Shown: positions 45,801 through 54,986, counted from the first letter of the stretch. The stretch is DNA of 64,000 nt from Pseudo-nitzschia pungens (GCA_037355855.1 CM074761.1:1550001-1614000), one strand, 5' to 3'. Notes: generated by a model not told the origin, from the letters alone. Translations and numbers: made by a program.

Positions 45801-46572
45801 CAACCCAGAACTTCAAGAATCTGCTTGCGCTGCACTCGCAACGATATGTCGACAACAAGAAGCAAACACGGAGCAGGATCCCATGAAGGACGCTGAGGGT
45901 GCTGTACCAACCCTCCTGTCCTGCATGACAAGATTCCCGAGAAATGCTATCATCCAAGCAAAGGCGTTTGCAGCAATTTCGAATCTTTGCACGGGGAGTC
46001 ATAGCCAGGAGAGATTGACCGAACTCTCTAAGGCTGGAGGTATCATAACATTGACCATGGCTTTGCAGACGCCCTGGGAAAGTAAGAATGAGAAGCAGGA
46101 GGCCATTTCCAACTTACCAATAATCTTGCGAGGATTGACAGATCTTCATGAAAATGATTTGCCAATCTCAACTGAAGACGACACCTCTAAGCTGGATGGG
46201 ACCAGTCGTACGTCTAATGAAACGGAATCAATGTCAACGATGAAGGATGACAATGAGAAGCCGAAACAAATTGGTAGCACTATCAGGACTTCAAGGAACC
46301 TGACGAGATCAGCGGATGGTGACACCGAGTCTCTAGGCAGTTGTTTCATTGAAGAAATCCCCGAGTTACCCATGATGGAATCAAGTTCGTCGAATCACAT
46401 AGAGGAAATTCCTAATCTTGGCGAGTTCCCGACGATGATGTCGAATCTCGAATGGCAAAATTTTGACAATGAGAACCCAGATTCTTCGGGGAAAAAGAGC
46501 ACTCATGGGATGTCACCAGACAGGACAGATAAAAGCAGCACAGGAAGTGATGAACAATGTATAATCCAGTAA
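39859..46572 (+). CDS. giant disordered protein with C-terminal ARM repeats
   Basis: 2237 aa in a single uninterrupted exon. Most of it is Ser/Asp/Glu/Asn-rich and probably disordered. Repeated short modules: NDHGVYVSQYNENGIYVPP and NELGAFVPSP (~690-740); three basic motifs GKWKERM, KKWKDRL and NKWKNRL each followed by Lys-rich tails (near residues 1022, 1303 and 1456); and two copies of LHESFTVFDAFLQGG / LRKSFTVFDAFLKGG (near 1579 and 1655). Residues ~1880-2095 are ARM repeats (RCGGVMTIMKAMETNPRRESILVHCCSTLEKLAL, GISLIVRSMQDHVNNPELQESACAALATICR, QAKAFAAISNLC, GGIITLTMALQTPW). ARM region resembles the end of the DEP protein upstream. Likely a scaffold; function unknown. Confidence 0.85.
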   Translation: MSSRKYVPNRLRGVLGADDGSESPSPGSRSSSLRLKGRKSRPWRVDAASWKQQLQERKAVYDHFALPERVDEEQKETSKELHPPQVKRAMSLPSNIMGLAESDQNQNVETIVTPKRGEQVEMVLKPKSTTTTTTPLSALLSSTANHQASDDSDSDADSCETNGDFLNRKQSRAIKSDSISSSHSSQQRKSSVLPHRKKLIAVDVASPGKSRRSKTRKDTDLTDSKAERIKYDINLSDLVASSSRDSDIGIIDGVPIRKSRVFTPNSKVRLLRHGDSDDTEESTGFIVNEDGTTSYVDAAVNKSTVMEATEDFIGPSKGNNGSVTKNYLSLRKNKSNSRLVAAAEEKSMTRTRPQVMTAMYENEIYVYEKEEVSASRSPVIVRNDAESFIVQNSPSRRGGRRRPRPAPRMPELSAALSVISPNGTVTGRSMDDNCQGVGRSPGSGIDDYNETKSISTNSSKTQDGFCSDSGSDDEWSTRPVPSDEDECLEKRRWPLRKDTDSTTSCDADIISMMNDVVVVSCSVGHHESGQNLCDTQHYDTEDIRGLDESDNARGKVRLREQMPSSFSSLEDKDGTNRTGSLIEINDTPKHEMNDSEELTAATQTALTPDPLQRARKTLLLSNFNRSMRSLQDSPLHSRRRYDQTMDDLSVENSPSRTIFVPLRSREPRIGNPIQDTNRRDISLNVLNDHGVYVSQYNENGIYVPPNTHSMQSNTNTARFDSTKEVYNELGAFVPSPVASQQGNSVNNDEIREMEKNNKLNANENSDVSITTHPSKTVHLDIVDTKLQDSVANDEDNVEDSNVSEGVPPNDREGTVSRTTIGGNDNARIDDSETADKQLEVCDVSKDEGEIESASKNKSDDGIDVALSVASTLAEDERLTVSSEPDNELVSTNQDDMKSSLGVLSTELNGVIEDGSEKGNAKEGDDGSAVDKMVVIKQQVISDLKARTSMIYTGNHICIETVGTSNNSESLLRGRQNRASQRNSMRETEETVQLNAELNDKVSSMNTDHHHIIESPGKVKSGQGKWKERMALKKAAKKRNSHVFRNHVNTCDAEKTNSEVGATTDLPHQEPPGEHPTLCEDEQKDPLEPVDNSTPEAPIVEKSAENATEQAPDKFDSNDDDDDTGHFKAPGKKQDQSILMKSDESGTAPAENSNKETMEQVCSNEKPEVTSDAEHLNAAEIVGKINNDEDATNVQKCSKESLISKKDFKSESDPQENCPSKNDVSKEPTTAQANALDEQKDTANNVPGEEGKIEGLKTDRKIGDCYSEALTTDDQEQREINELHTIPDNDNNQTVIQGMPQSKGKKWKDRLKKMKNSKKSSKPPAATRDTENTQQQLIAPQSNNLGSSSSHSENSDRPTYKRGISDLTAPPEEEPHSVSPSSPSAKNDTDNMQINHLGSSSISVGASSTHSENSSHRSTLNDDTLGLVAQVDEKSCLVPSSVAEHADNSSKNGGKKSNKWKNRLAKKKITKQDSMRTLQIDVKAKAGVDASGVIEPPGGSKPTDSFVSKAVNPTSEPSTYSKNQHTNEKTNISSKVEKSEALGVELNGDRLDVPATQAETISSQAECNEQNQSVRRDLHESFTVFDAFLQGGYAGDSSKDQLMNDETNIPGVNKSEVSDPKYYSETPDNVPFQSGAILGMTEPKEQNPNIQQDLRKSFTVFDAFLKGGHVGAMPIDEESIYTELTVGEETMLQNSMHDHQNVFQEEEQSYMDFTMEESLQSSYVDQTIMSSIGPKDQKISPFMSNLLSSRMFQDDGVNQIPLESMQDQRKLSQFHQVEEPERPDVGTKQFPTITVGVYDDDMTQITMGSFEGDDTDADVDVQIDLNKDDLEDEFFDAETTPISRAPSSKSFGKKSGMSKSSRRSESAASTGSQVSCSESSKQRIAEILRKEIWSPDTDVVEKALEDLEMEAKKGYNFRSHIVRCGGVMTIMKAMETNPRRESILVHCCSTLEKLALEPQTQVAVCEMEGISLIVRSMQDHVNNPELQESACAALATICRQQEANTEQDPMKDAEGAVPTLLSCMTRFPRNAIIQAKAFAAISNLCTGSHSQERLTELSKAGGIITLTMALQTPWESKNEKQEAISNLPIILRGLTDLHENDLPISTEDDTSKLDGTSRTSNETESMSTMKDDNEKPKQIGSTIRTSRNLTRSADGDTESLGSCFIEEIPELPMMESSSSNHIEEIPNLGEFPTMMSNLEWQNFDNENPDSSGKKSTHGMSPDRTDKSSTGSDEQCIIQ

Positions 46573-46711
46573 AATGGAATGTACAATCTTCACAAATCTA
46601 TCATGTTATGTAAATTATTTAATGATCAATGTTAATAGCAACTAAATCATTTGAGTATAGAAAAGGCGTTCACTATTCAGTTTCAATGCGGGGAACAGAT
46701 CTCCGATATTG

Positions 46712-47942
46712 CTAGTTCCATTCAATATCGACACCAATAGGTAAATGGTCGGACGGTTGATCGTGACATGGCCATTTTTCTCTCCCTAATTGTGATGAGC
46801 TTGGGTGATAAAGGAGAGTGTCAACAACTTTGACTTTGTCGGACGTCCATATATAATCAAGGATAGCGCCCCCCTTATACGTCTTCACAAGATGCTGGTC
46901 GTTTCTTGCCCTATTTTGGATGTAGCATTCATCCTCTGATAGCGGATGGGCATACAGCGGGATTGGATGCCGTTGGTTTCGTTCTGCTTCGAAGTACGCA
47001 TCACGAAGTGAAACATGAGCACTCGGGGAGGTTGTCAAACTTCCTTCTACAAGCGAATTGTGGAGAGGGTTTTCTCGCAGCATATTGAAATCTCCTGCTA
47101 GAAGTATGGATGCTTCTTTGATAGCTTGATGTTCCAATTTGCAAGCGTAGTTAATTCGTTTCAACAGCGACTTCAATTGACTCCGTCGTTGACTTTGATG
47201 GTGTTCCCTCTTCTTAGGGTCCAAGCTCTTATCGGCATCTAGGTGTACGCTACACACGTAAAGATTATCGCTGTTGTCTTTATCCTCTAATGTTGCTATC
47301 AACGCCCTGGATCTAGACTCTGCTCGTTTGATCTTCAGTTTGCATGACTTGCGTACCAAAAGGGCAGTGCCTAGCAATTGTACGTCAAATCCATCGATAA
47401 AAGTAAGAACGTGGTTTTGTTGAACTGAAGCACTCGCCATACGCTTCTGCAAAAGAGAACGATTCGAATATCTAACTTACCTACGTTGTGATCCCTGGTT
47501 ACATTTTGTATTACACCATCAAAGACGGGAGATATACTGCTCAATAGATCTGAGAACAAATCAACTTGAGCTTCTTGTAAGCAAACAATATCCATCTTTG
47601 CTCTTTCGTCAAGAAGCTTATTTGCGATCAAAGATTTTCTGTAATCCCAATCCAGGCAGCCAGGAGTATCTTTAGTCCAAGGATATTTGTATTCTTTCAC
47701 GTAGTCTTGAGCCAAAACATTCTTCCCGTTGCATCAGTTCAAGCGTTATGTCAGAAAGGGGATAAGGGAGATCGACCAGTTTGTTCGAATTACGTGGAGT
47801 TGCAAAATTCATCACGAACGAAATGACCTACCCAACTCGCCACTCGAAGCATTACCATACCACCAACAGATAGAGGAAATGCAATCGTAATGATCGAAAA
47901 GAGAGCGCACCTCAAAACCAAGCATGTGATTGCTCCGGACAT
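46712..47942 (-). CDS. CCR4/Angel-like endonuclease-exonuclease-phosphatase (EEP) protein
   Basis: EEP-fold nuclease/phosphatase related to CCR4, nocturnin and Angel. Exons on the minus strand: 47942-47832, 47721-47481 and 47370-46712, 336 aa; both introns are 110 nt. The joins restore family motifs: VASW|NVLAQDY and RDHNV|GTALLVRKS. Catalytic features: Asn38 in NVLAQ, Glu87 in VCLQEAQ, ESRSRALIATL, CSVHLDA, LLAGDFN, ILDYIWTSD and SDHLPIGVD. The 5' exon gives a hydrophobic stretch (MSGAITCLVLRCALFSIITI); a later in-frame Met at 47858 (MVMLRVASWN) could be the real start, making the hydrophobic part non-coding. RNA deadenylase or 2',3'-cyclic phosphatase activity are both possible. Converges on the giant ARM gene with a 139-bp gap. 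Confidence 0.85.
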
Positions 47943-48870
47943 GCTTGATGATGACGAGGGTGACGACATCGACGACTCCTTTAATGGCGAAGTGATTCTG
48001 TACTTGCCGTGTCTCCCTTCAGAGTAACAGTCAGGGAAAACAAAACTGGAACTTCTAATTCGTCTCGTAATTTGATATCAAGCCGTGTTGCTGTTGTTAA
48101 AATGAAAAAGAGTGGCGAAAGAAGAACAACCGCACGATACCGGTAGCTCCTTGGTATCCCGCATTTGTCATCATTCATCATTCCTAGTTCACAAAAAATC
48201 AAAATGATTGACAAAACGACGACTGATGGCATCATACGGTTGTTATGGTAAATCCATAGAAGCAATAATAGTAACAGACGTAATCTTACCGGTAAGACTT
48301 ATTGATTTGTCGAATTCATCCCCGTTTTGGTTTTTTACCAGATTAGCGTAAGGTTACCGATCAAAGAATTCCGACTCGAAATGCCAGATCTGCGTTCACT
48401 CCGACTTCGATTGTCGTATCTGCGTTCGGAGCACTTAAGGTTTACCGGTGTTGTTCCTACTGGTACAAAGTAACTTTTAAGGTCTTCCCGTATTATCATT
48501 AATATCGTTATTTTTTGATGTGTACGAAGTAATAAGATTACTTCGTAAACCTTACTAATGCTCAATACATACCGTACATGCTTGCGTATGGTACCGTAGG
48601 TATTCGCTTGCCGGATCGAGTCTTGTCTCCTGCCAAACCTAAGATTTACCGCGTTCTTGCAACTAGTCGCCGTCTGATCAGGTTCAGTGTCTCTTTTTAT
48701 AGAACCCTTTTAAAAATGGGTTGGTTGCTTGTAGTTTGGACAAGTTGGATAGATTCAAAAGCGTAAGGAAAGCCAGTTTATCCAACATTCATAAAACAGT
48801 TACTTCTGTCATTATTTCAAAATAGAATTGTATTATTCATTTCGAGCACTTCGCTTCTTACAACATAGAT
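47943..48870. other. intergenic, no gene recognised
   Basis: Upstream of the EEP gene and downstream of the CPBP-EF gene. Holds ATCTTACCGGTAAGAC-type and GTAAGGTTACCG motifs (48283-48357) and a twice-used ATCTGCGTTC at about 48387 and 48418. Confidence 0.45.
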
Positions 48871-50308
48871 TTATGTTGGTCCCAACAGAGTATTTCTGAT
48901 TGCTTTGGATTTACTCCCTGTTGGTCCAATGAATTCTAGGTATTCATCAAAATCAATCGATCCACTGTCGTCAACATCGGCAGCCTGCTCAACTCTTTCG
49001 CTTTGAAGTTTTGAGAGGTTTATCCCATACGCGTAGAGCGCTATACGCAATTCCTTGCGTGATAGTTCTCCATCTCCGTTTGTGTCCATGAGGTAGAAAG
49101 ACTGTTTTGCATCCTGCAACCAATCCTCACCACGTTTCCTGATCCATTTGTGTTCAATCTTGCTCGAGGAACAAATCGGCATCAATGCTTCCTGCTCCGC
49201 ATACGCCATCTGACCGGCAACGTCAACGAGATGGGTCTTGTAGAATACATACAAATCGTACAGAGTGTGTGTTACGATTGGCACGGCCAAATTCCCCGTG
49301 ACTAGAAACAGCAGGCAAAATGTCCCTCCGTTGATTGATTGCAAAACCAACAAAGCAAAATTGTCCACAAAACTATCTTTGTCCTTGAAAAAACCAAGAG
49401 GGTTCGTATGAAGCACCGCAAACAGTAAAGTAGAGAGGATTGCTCCGATGAAAATATCACCACTGGTATCCGCAAATGCGGGAAGAGCTAAGGCAGGTTA
49501 CGTGTGAACAACGAAGAATGCCTTGTTAGAAAGGAAATATCGTGAAAGAAGTGAACGAAATTTGATAAGAGAGCATTCGGAAGCAAGTTCAAATCTTACC
49601 TTGTCCCCGAAAGACAGTCTCTTCGACGATTCCAGTCGATGTTGCCAATAAAAGAGAGACCAGAAATGCTAATATTGGTTGCTGTTTTGCTCCAAACAAT
49701 TGTAGAACAGCCATGTTTGTAGACAAGTTCAAGCCTGATACAAATGGTGACTCGGAAGTTTCAATTGCTCGGCTGAGTTGAAACAAAGGGAACAAACCGA
49801 TAATGCCAAGGAAAACTGCATCTAGACCAAAATGTGCTTGCTCGGAAAGCACATTGAATCCGGCCCCTCCCGTCCAAATCTGGAAGCCAATGAGCACCTG
49901 GTTCAACAAAGTCCGCAAAACGAGCAGGGTGTTTATTGATGATGGCGGTTTTATCGATACCCATTGGTCATCGCCTCGTTTACTCATAGGTATAGTGGAA
50001 TGAACCCTTGCACGTGCTGCTCCTGTGGCAGATGTTTTGGTCGACTCAGTTAATGGCGGGAAAGTGAAGCAGAGTCCATTGTTATTCCATTGTTGGTGGT
50101 GCACATTCCTATGCGGAACACGCTGAAAATTGGCAAGATCATTGTTGAATGCATGAACTTTAAGCCACTGCATTAAATTTGGCTGATTAAATTGTTGATT
50201 GTAACGTTTGAGAGCAAGAATCAAGAGGTTCACGACAATTGTAAAATACTTCGATGTCATCGTCACCGTTTGGGATATTCTACCAAATTGACATCGACTC
50301 AACTTCAT
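48871..50308 (-). CDS. CPBP (CAAX/Abi) intramembrane protease fused to EF-hands
   Basis: 441 aa from exons 50308-49600 and 49487-48871; the 112-nt intron (GTAAGA...CCTTAG) sits inside the protease domain and joins VEETVFRGQ to ALPAFADTSGD. CPBP-family active-site motifs: EETVFR (Glu229, Glu230, Arg234), FAVLHTNPLG (His263) and THTLYD (His310), each in membrane helices. After the protease come two canonical EF-hand loops: DTNGDGELSRKE (from Asp371) and DVDDSGSIDFDE (from Asp407), with the calcium-ligand pattern intact. N-terminus is basic with an early hydrophobic stretch; organelle targeting possible. First in-frame ATG is 50308. Calcium-regulated membrane proteolysis or prenyl-protein processing is inferred. 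Confidence 0.9.
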
Positions 50309-50532
50309 ACGCAGATAGATTGGTTGCCTCTGGGCGGTCAAGCGTGTTTGCCGCTTAAATAATGGTGTATGGAAGATTTTGCGTCAAACATGGTAATCGA
50401 AACAATCATGTACATTCTCTCAATCAACAACATCGACATTACAACATCGAGAAACGCGAGAACACGATTCAAGATTTCAATCTATCATTATTATTTTATG
50501 ACGTGAAACGGTTTCTTCTCATTTCAAATTTT

Positions 50533-50564
<32 letters not shown>

Positions 50565-50958
50565 AATTTCGTATCTTCTTTCAGCGACGAGTCGAGTCAA
50601 GCGGGAGTTAGAAACGAATTCTATTCGAGCAGCCTACCTTTTGTTCTTTTCGCTCAAATTCCTACCGGTATTTTTGGTTCCGAATGACCAATAACAATGC
50701 TCAAAAATACTTGCGAACTTCGGGGTAACGGTTGGCAAATTCTTCTTAGATTTTTCTCTCGACGTCAGTAAGACCTTAGTCAATGATCTCAAAATGATTT
50801 AGAACAATTCGGTAATCCTTACCGATACCAGTACATGATTGCCCATCACCGATTGCCGAAAGTTGCCTCCAACCCCAATTGGCGTGGTGTTTGGCTCGAA
50901 AGAGCAAAATGCTGCCAACCAATCAATCGATAAAGTCGATTTCATCCTCCTCTTAATA
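50309..50958. other. divergent promoter region
   Basis: Head-to-head spacer between the CPBP-EF gene (minus) and the ureide-permease-like gene (plus). Contains an (AAC)n tract at about 50532-50562. The open frame from 50839 into the permease has no upstream ATG. Confidence 0.5.
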
Positions 50959-52479
50959 ATGACAGCGGCGGGTGAAGAAGACAACAAGAATGCCACTTTG
51001 CTAGGTTATTGGTGTTTGTTCTCCAGTTTGGTGTGCCTCGGCACTTGGCCTGCATTTTTGCGCTTGGCGTCGACGGTAACTAGTGAAAAGGGTCAATCGG
51101 GCTGTTTCAATACAAAAAGCAAAGGGCCTGAAACCCGAAGACGAAAGCAAAGGGATGTCCGTTTTGCATATCTCGATTATGCCTTCTCCTACGTGATTTC
51201 CTCGTTGATTCCTCTTCTGGTGGAGACGGTTGTTTCTCGATGGAATGATTCGGATACAAGAAACGAAACCGGCTCTGACATAGACAACAAAAAAATTGTG
51301 GATCTGTTGCTATGGATTGGATTTGCATCCCTGGGTGGTGTTCTTCTGAGCATTGGAAATTTAACCCTACAGTGGGCAACTACGGTATACAAAGCTCCGC
51401 TTACAACCATCGTTGCGATCCAGGCAAGTTTGACCGTACTGCTTGGGACATCACTTAATGCTATCTTGGAGCATCTCTCGAAGACACCTCGCCCTACATG
51501 GCTATTCGTTGGGGTGCTTTTATTTCTGATGGCAATAGGAACGGCAACATTGGCCCATCAGACGTATTCTTCCTTATCTCACACGAGCTTTACGGATGAA
51601 ATCAACGACCCCGAAGTGAGCGAGAGCACCGAGGAATCATTCCTGGACGATTTCGAGAGCGAATTCAACAACTGCATGAGCCGAAGCATCGAATTGCAGG
51701 CAAGCACGCGTAGCTACGGTTCCTCCGGACACGGAAGTACCGGTAGTTGCAGCAAGATACACGATGAAATTCTTGACGACGACAACGATTTTGGCATGCT
51801 CGGTGTCCCGCGAGAACAGCAACTTTCTATTGACACTGTAATTGCCACTGACGTAAACAATGTCAACATCGATCAGAATTCCTCCCAAAAGGCGTTGATC
51901 CTGGCGATAATTGGGGGTTGTTGCTTTGGATTTTTTTCTCCTTCTTTCAATGTGGCCGTCAACGATCCATTTGGATTCGCCGAGTCTGACAGCGAAAGCC
52001 TTGGCGGAGGCCTGTCGGTCACAACGGCAAACCTCTGCTTTAGTTTCGCATTTACGATTTCGAGTGTTGTGGGCACTATGATGTTACTCCGAAGGCCTCC
52101 TCCATCTTCGGGGTTGACACCTGGACTTACCGTTTATGATGACTATCCAAAATCTTTTTCTTTCTTTTCACCTTCTTGTCGATGGGGTATCGCAGCCGGT
52201 TTCTTGTGCGGAATGGCTAATCTGTTGCAGTTTCGGGGTGGACAACTGGTTGGTTTCGCTACAGCTGATCTAGTTCAAGCCTTCCCATTGATATCAACAT
52301 TTTGGGATGTCGTTTTGTTTGGTGAATATGGCAAAAGATCGTGTTTTTCGTCCACTCGAAACAACGAACCAACTGACAGAATCATCCGAACAACATACTT
52401 TTATTTGGCGACCATGTATGTCTTGTACCTTGGAGGTATCGTCTGCGTGGTATTGAGTGCTACGAATCCTAATCGATAG
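50959..52479 (+). CDS. ureide-permease-like transporter (DMT superfamily)
   Basis: 506 aa, about ten membrane helices. It matches plant ureide permease (UPS) motifs along its whole length: CLGTWPAFLRLAS, LDYAFSYVISSLIPLL, SLGGVLLSIGNLTLQWA, IVAIQASLTVLLGTSLNAIL, a long polar central loop (~215-315), IIGGCCFGFFSPSFNVAVNDPFG, GIAAGFLCGMANLLQFRGGQLVGFATADLVQAFPLISTFWDVVLFGEY. UPS proteins import allantoin, uracil and other oxo-purines/pyrimidines by proton symport. ATG at 50959 (MTAAGEEDN) is the only suitable start before helix 1. Role in nitrogen scavenging is inferred; substrate not determinable. Confidence 0.88.
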   Translation: MTAAGEEDNKNATLLGYWCLFSSLVCLGTWPAFLRLASTVTSEKGQSGCFNTKSKGPETRRRKQRDVRFAYLDYAFSYVISSLIPLLVETVVSRWNDSDTRNETGSDIDNKKIVDLLLWIGFASLGGVLLSIGNLTLQWATTVYKAPLTTIVAIQASLTVLLGTSLNAILEHLSKTPRPTWLFVGVLLFLMAIGTATLAHQTYSSLSHTSFTDEINDPEVSESTEESFLDDFESEFNNCMSRSIELQASTRSYGSSGHGSTGSCSKIHDEILDDDNDFGMLGVPREQQLSIDTVIATDVNNVNIDQNSSQKALILAIIGGCCFGFFSPSFNVAVNDPFGFAESDSESLGGGLSVTTANLCFSFAFTISSVVGTMMLLRRPPPSSGLTPGLTVYDDYPKSFSFFSPSCRWGIAAGFLCGMANLLQFRGGQLVGFATADLVQAFPLISTFWDVVLFGEYGKRSCFSSTRNNEPTDRIIRTTYFYLATMYVLYLGGIVCVVLSATNPNR

Positions 52480-52688
52480 AAAGTAATTTTACAAATGTCT
52501 TCGAGGTGTTGGGGCAAGGTTGCAAACAATCTTTCTAACCAGGGGTTCTGTCGCTAAGGTTGTATTTAAAATACATAATTAGAGTTAGTGCTTAGTTTTC
52601 ATGATCGAAAAACGAACGGCTTGATTACAAAATTGTTTCCTCCCCATCAACCCGAAAGTTCATCACATCTTCAATATTTTCAATGATT

Positions 52689-54986
52689 TCAGATCACGAT
52701 GCTCTCGTCGTAATCTGTTTCAGATTTGGAACGATCATCATCATTATTCTTTACACCACTGGTATTGCTGCTTTGGGAAATATCACTAGGACGTCGTTGG
52801 TGTATCTGAACATTGGCATTGCGCGTGAGACCAATGCCCTCGCCGCTCCTTCCAACAAAGATCTCCCCTCGAGCAAGTTTTCGCGCAAAGACTTCTTTGC
52901 GCAGTCGTTCATCAACTTCCGGGTCATCTCCTGCAACAACACGAATTTCACGCCACATTTGTTTGTAACGATCCAGAGCTGGAGGGCGGGCTGCTCTGGT
53001 GGTAGTGCGATTGACGGTGTTCTTAATATGATTCGAAATCGCATTGTTTTGAACATGGGATTGGCAATGAGTGGTGGCATTGTTGTATAGGTCCCGTTCC
53101 ATCTCTGGGACTTCATTGACTACATCATTTCCATCCTGTTTTCCAACATTCTGCCTATACAACGGTGGCATTGGAAATCCGCCAATCTTCTCTAGGTACC
53201 TTAATTGGTGATTGAATTGCTGCGGTTGCTGATCGCGGTCATCTCTCGAGACTGGTGATATTTTGTTTCCAATAACGTTGACAACATCCTTGTCACAATC
53301 AGGTGTAATTTCCGCTGGAGTATTGCCGATCTGCTGTCTATCGTGCCCTGAAGCAGAACTTTCACCAGCACCCACGTTCTTCCGTTTCGAAAACTTAGGC
53401 ATCGGAAATCCACCACCCAACTTGTTTAGTTTGTTCAAGGCTGATATTCGATCTTCCATGGATCCAGTACTATCCATCATGACGTGATTGCTGCGAGTTG
53501 GAGGAGAATGAAATGAGTTGAGGTTTGAACCCGTTACAGGCGCAGAAGCGATACTTGAAGAAGATGAAGAAGGAGTACATGTATTATTTGCGTTCGTCAT
53601 TTTTGCTGCCAACTGTGCAAGTTGAGCACTTTGGTTCTTCCTACGTAGATTCATGTTCATGCTATTGTCCAATTGTCTCATTTGCTCCATCGCGTCGCTC
53701 AGGCCTTGACCTCCAAATTTCGTCACTTTTTGCTCAAGCAATCTCTGTCTCTTGAGCGAAGTGGCCGATGCCAAATCAGAAGATGTAACTGGAAGGGAAT
53801 TACGCCTTGAAAACTGATGATTATGGTGATGATTACGAAGTTGTCCGAGGGATACTTTGGAACTGCTGTCAAGACTACTTCCAACAGACGAAGAATTCAA
53901 CAACCATGAAGGACTGGAAGTGTTACCCTTGACAATATCGTCTATAGATCTCTTCAAACTGTGTTTTTGGTGCAATTTTTGAATGGTGGAATTGCTCTCA
54001 CGACGGAGGGCATCCATTGTTGCATTGTTCGAAATAGATTTTGCGATACCAACATGAGACATAGATCGAGATGATAGTGACCCCGCTCCTCTGAGTCCTA
54101 TCGTAGATGGTGCTGAAGCAGAAGGCCGCCTCCCCAGCATATCAGCAATGTAATTGTTATCCGAGGTGTTGGCATCATCAATTTCTATCATATTTCCGAC
54201 ACCGAGAATAACACCGTCATTGTTGTTCCTTCTGTTTCTGGTACGAGCGTTCGCGGCAGCCGTGGCACTTGCTATTGCGACTGCCGTTTCCGCCAGCGTT
54301 GATAAGTCTGGTTTTGTCATTTCGTCTTCTCTTCGCTTAGTTGGTATGACACTACTGTTACTGTTGCTGGGGATAGTTTTTGTGGCAATCATGTTGCCAA
54401 TGCTGCTGTGACCACTAATTCGAGCACTAGTAGCTTGTTGAACGGCGGCTTTCAGCTGAAGTTCAGCTCGTAACTTGTTGGCCTCGTGTTGTTGCAAATT
54501 CTTGATGGATTCTAGGCGTCGATTGATGAGAAATGTTTCCTTGATATTATTAGCCATTTGCTGGGCTTCGATTTCGCTTTTTCTGATCGCAAGTAGGCGT
54601 TGCTGCTGTGCAGAAAACACTTGAGCAAGCGCTTGATTCTGCCCTGATTGGGGGAATGAATCCCGGAGGAGTTGGTGCTGGGCTACCTGTGATGATCTCA
54701 TGAGAAGATTTGAGTTCGCCACACCATGATATGCCGAATTCCCCAACAGAGAGTTTGATGGGTTCGTGTTAGCGGGATTGTTGGAAAAACGTAGTTGAAA
54801 CTCGGAGCCGTTCATAGTGTTGCCATTCCCACCGCGTGCATCATTGCCGAGGTTACTGCTACCGTTGAACATGTTTTCCACCGTTCGTGAAAGAGACGCG
54901 ATAGCCTTCTGGTGTTGACGGTTGTCTTGAGCAATGCCCAAAGTGTTGGTTCGATGGTTCTGGTTTCGCAATGCAACAGATCTCAT
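52689..54986 (-). CDS. hypothetical Asn/Ser/Gln-rich protein with GGFPMP motifs
   Basis: 765 aa, single exon, starting ATG at 54986. Mostly low-complexity Asn, Ser and Gln. Residues ~120-175 are helical/coiled (QQRLLAIRKSEIEAQQMANNIKETFLINRRLESIKNLQ). Two near-identical short motifs occur: LNKLGGGFPMPKF and LEKIGGFPMPPLY (around residues 525 and 600). The C-terminal portion has the most ordered segment (DRYKQMWREIRVVAGDDPEVDERLRKEVFARKLARGE, ~680-715). Nuclear or RNA-granule type roles are common for such compositions but nothing specific is shown. Converges on the permease with a 209-bp gap. Confidence 0.8.
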   Translation of the reverse strand: MRSVALRNQNHRTNTLGIAQDNRQHQKAIASLSRTVENMFNGSSNLGNDARGGNGNTMNGSEFQLRFSNNPANTNPSNSLLGNSAYHGVANSNLLMRSSQVAQHQLLRDSFPQSGQNQALAQVFSAQQQRLLAIRKSEIEAQQMANNIKETFLINRRLESIKNLQQHEANKLRAELQLKAAVQQATSARISGHSSIGNMIATKTIPSNSNSSVIPTKRREDEMTKPDLSTLAETAVAIASATAAANARTRNRRNNNDGVILGVGNMIEIDDANTSDNNYIADMLGRRPSASAPSTIGLRGAGSLSSRSMSHVGIAKSISNNATMDALRRESNSTIQKLHQKHSLKRSIDDIVKGNTSSPSWLLNSSSVGSSLDSSSKVSLGQLRNHHHNHQFSRRNSLPVTSSDLASATSLKRQRLLEQKVTKFGGQGLSDAMEQMRQLDNSMNMNLRRKNQSAQLAQLAAKMTNANNTCTPSSSSSSIASAPVTGSNLNSFHSPPTRSNHVMMDSTGSMEDRISALNKLNKLGGGFPMPKFSKRKNVGAGESSASGHDRQQIGNTPAEITPDCDKDVVNVIGNKISPVSRDDRDQQPQQFNHQLRYLEKIGGFPMPPLYRQNVGKQDGNDVVNEVPEMERDLYNNATTHCQSHVQNNAISNHIKNTVNRTTTRAARPPALDRYKQMWREIRVVAGDDPEVDERLRKEVFARKLARGEIFVGRSGEGIGLTRNANVQIHQRRPSDISQSSNTSGVKNNDDDRSKSETDYDESIVI

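Noticed and set aside
47447..47484. 38-nt intron in the EEP gene
   Set aside because: Keeps frame but leaves an unlike-family insert; the 110-nt GTAAGT intron joins HNV to GTALLVRKS as expected for the family.
52683..53090. 135-codon plus-strand frame
   Set aside because: Antisense to the end of the 52689-54986 gene, no domain.
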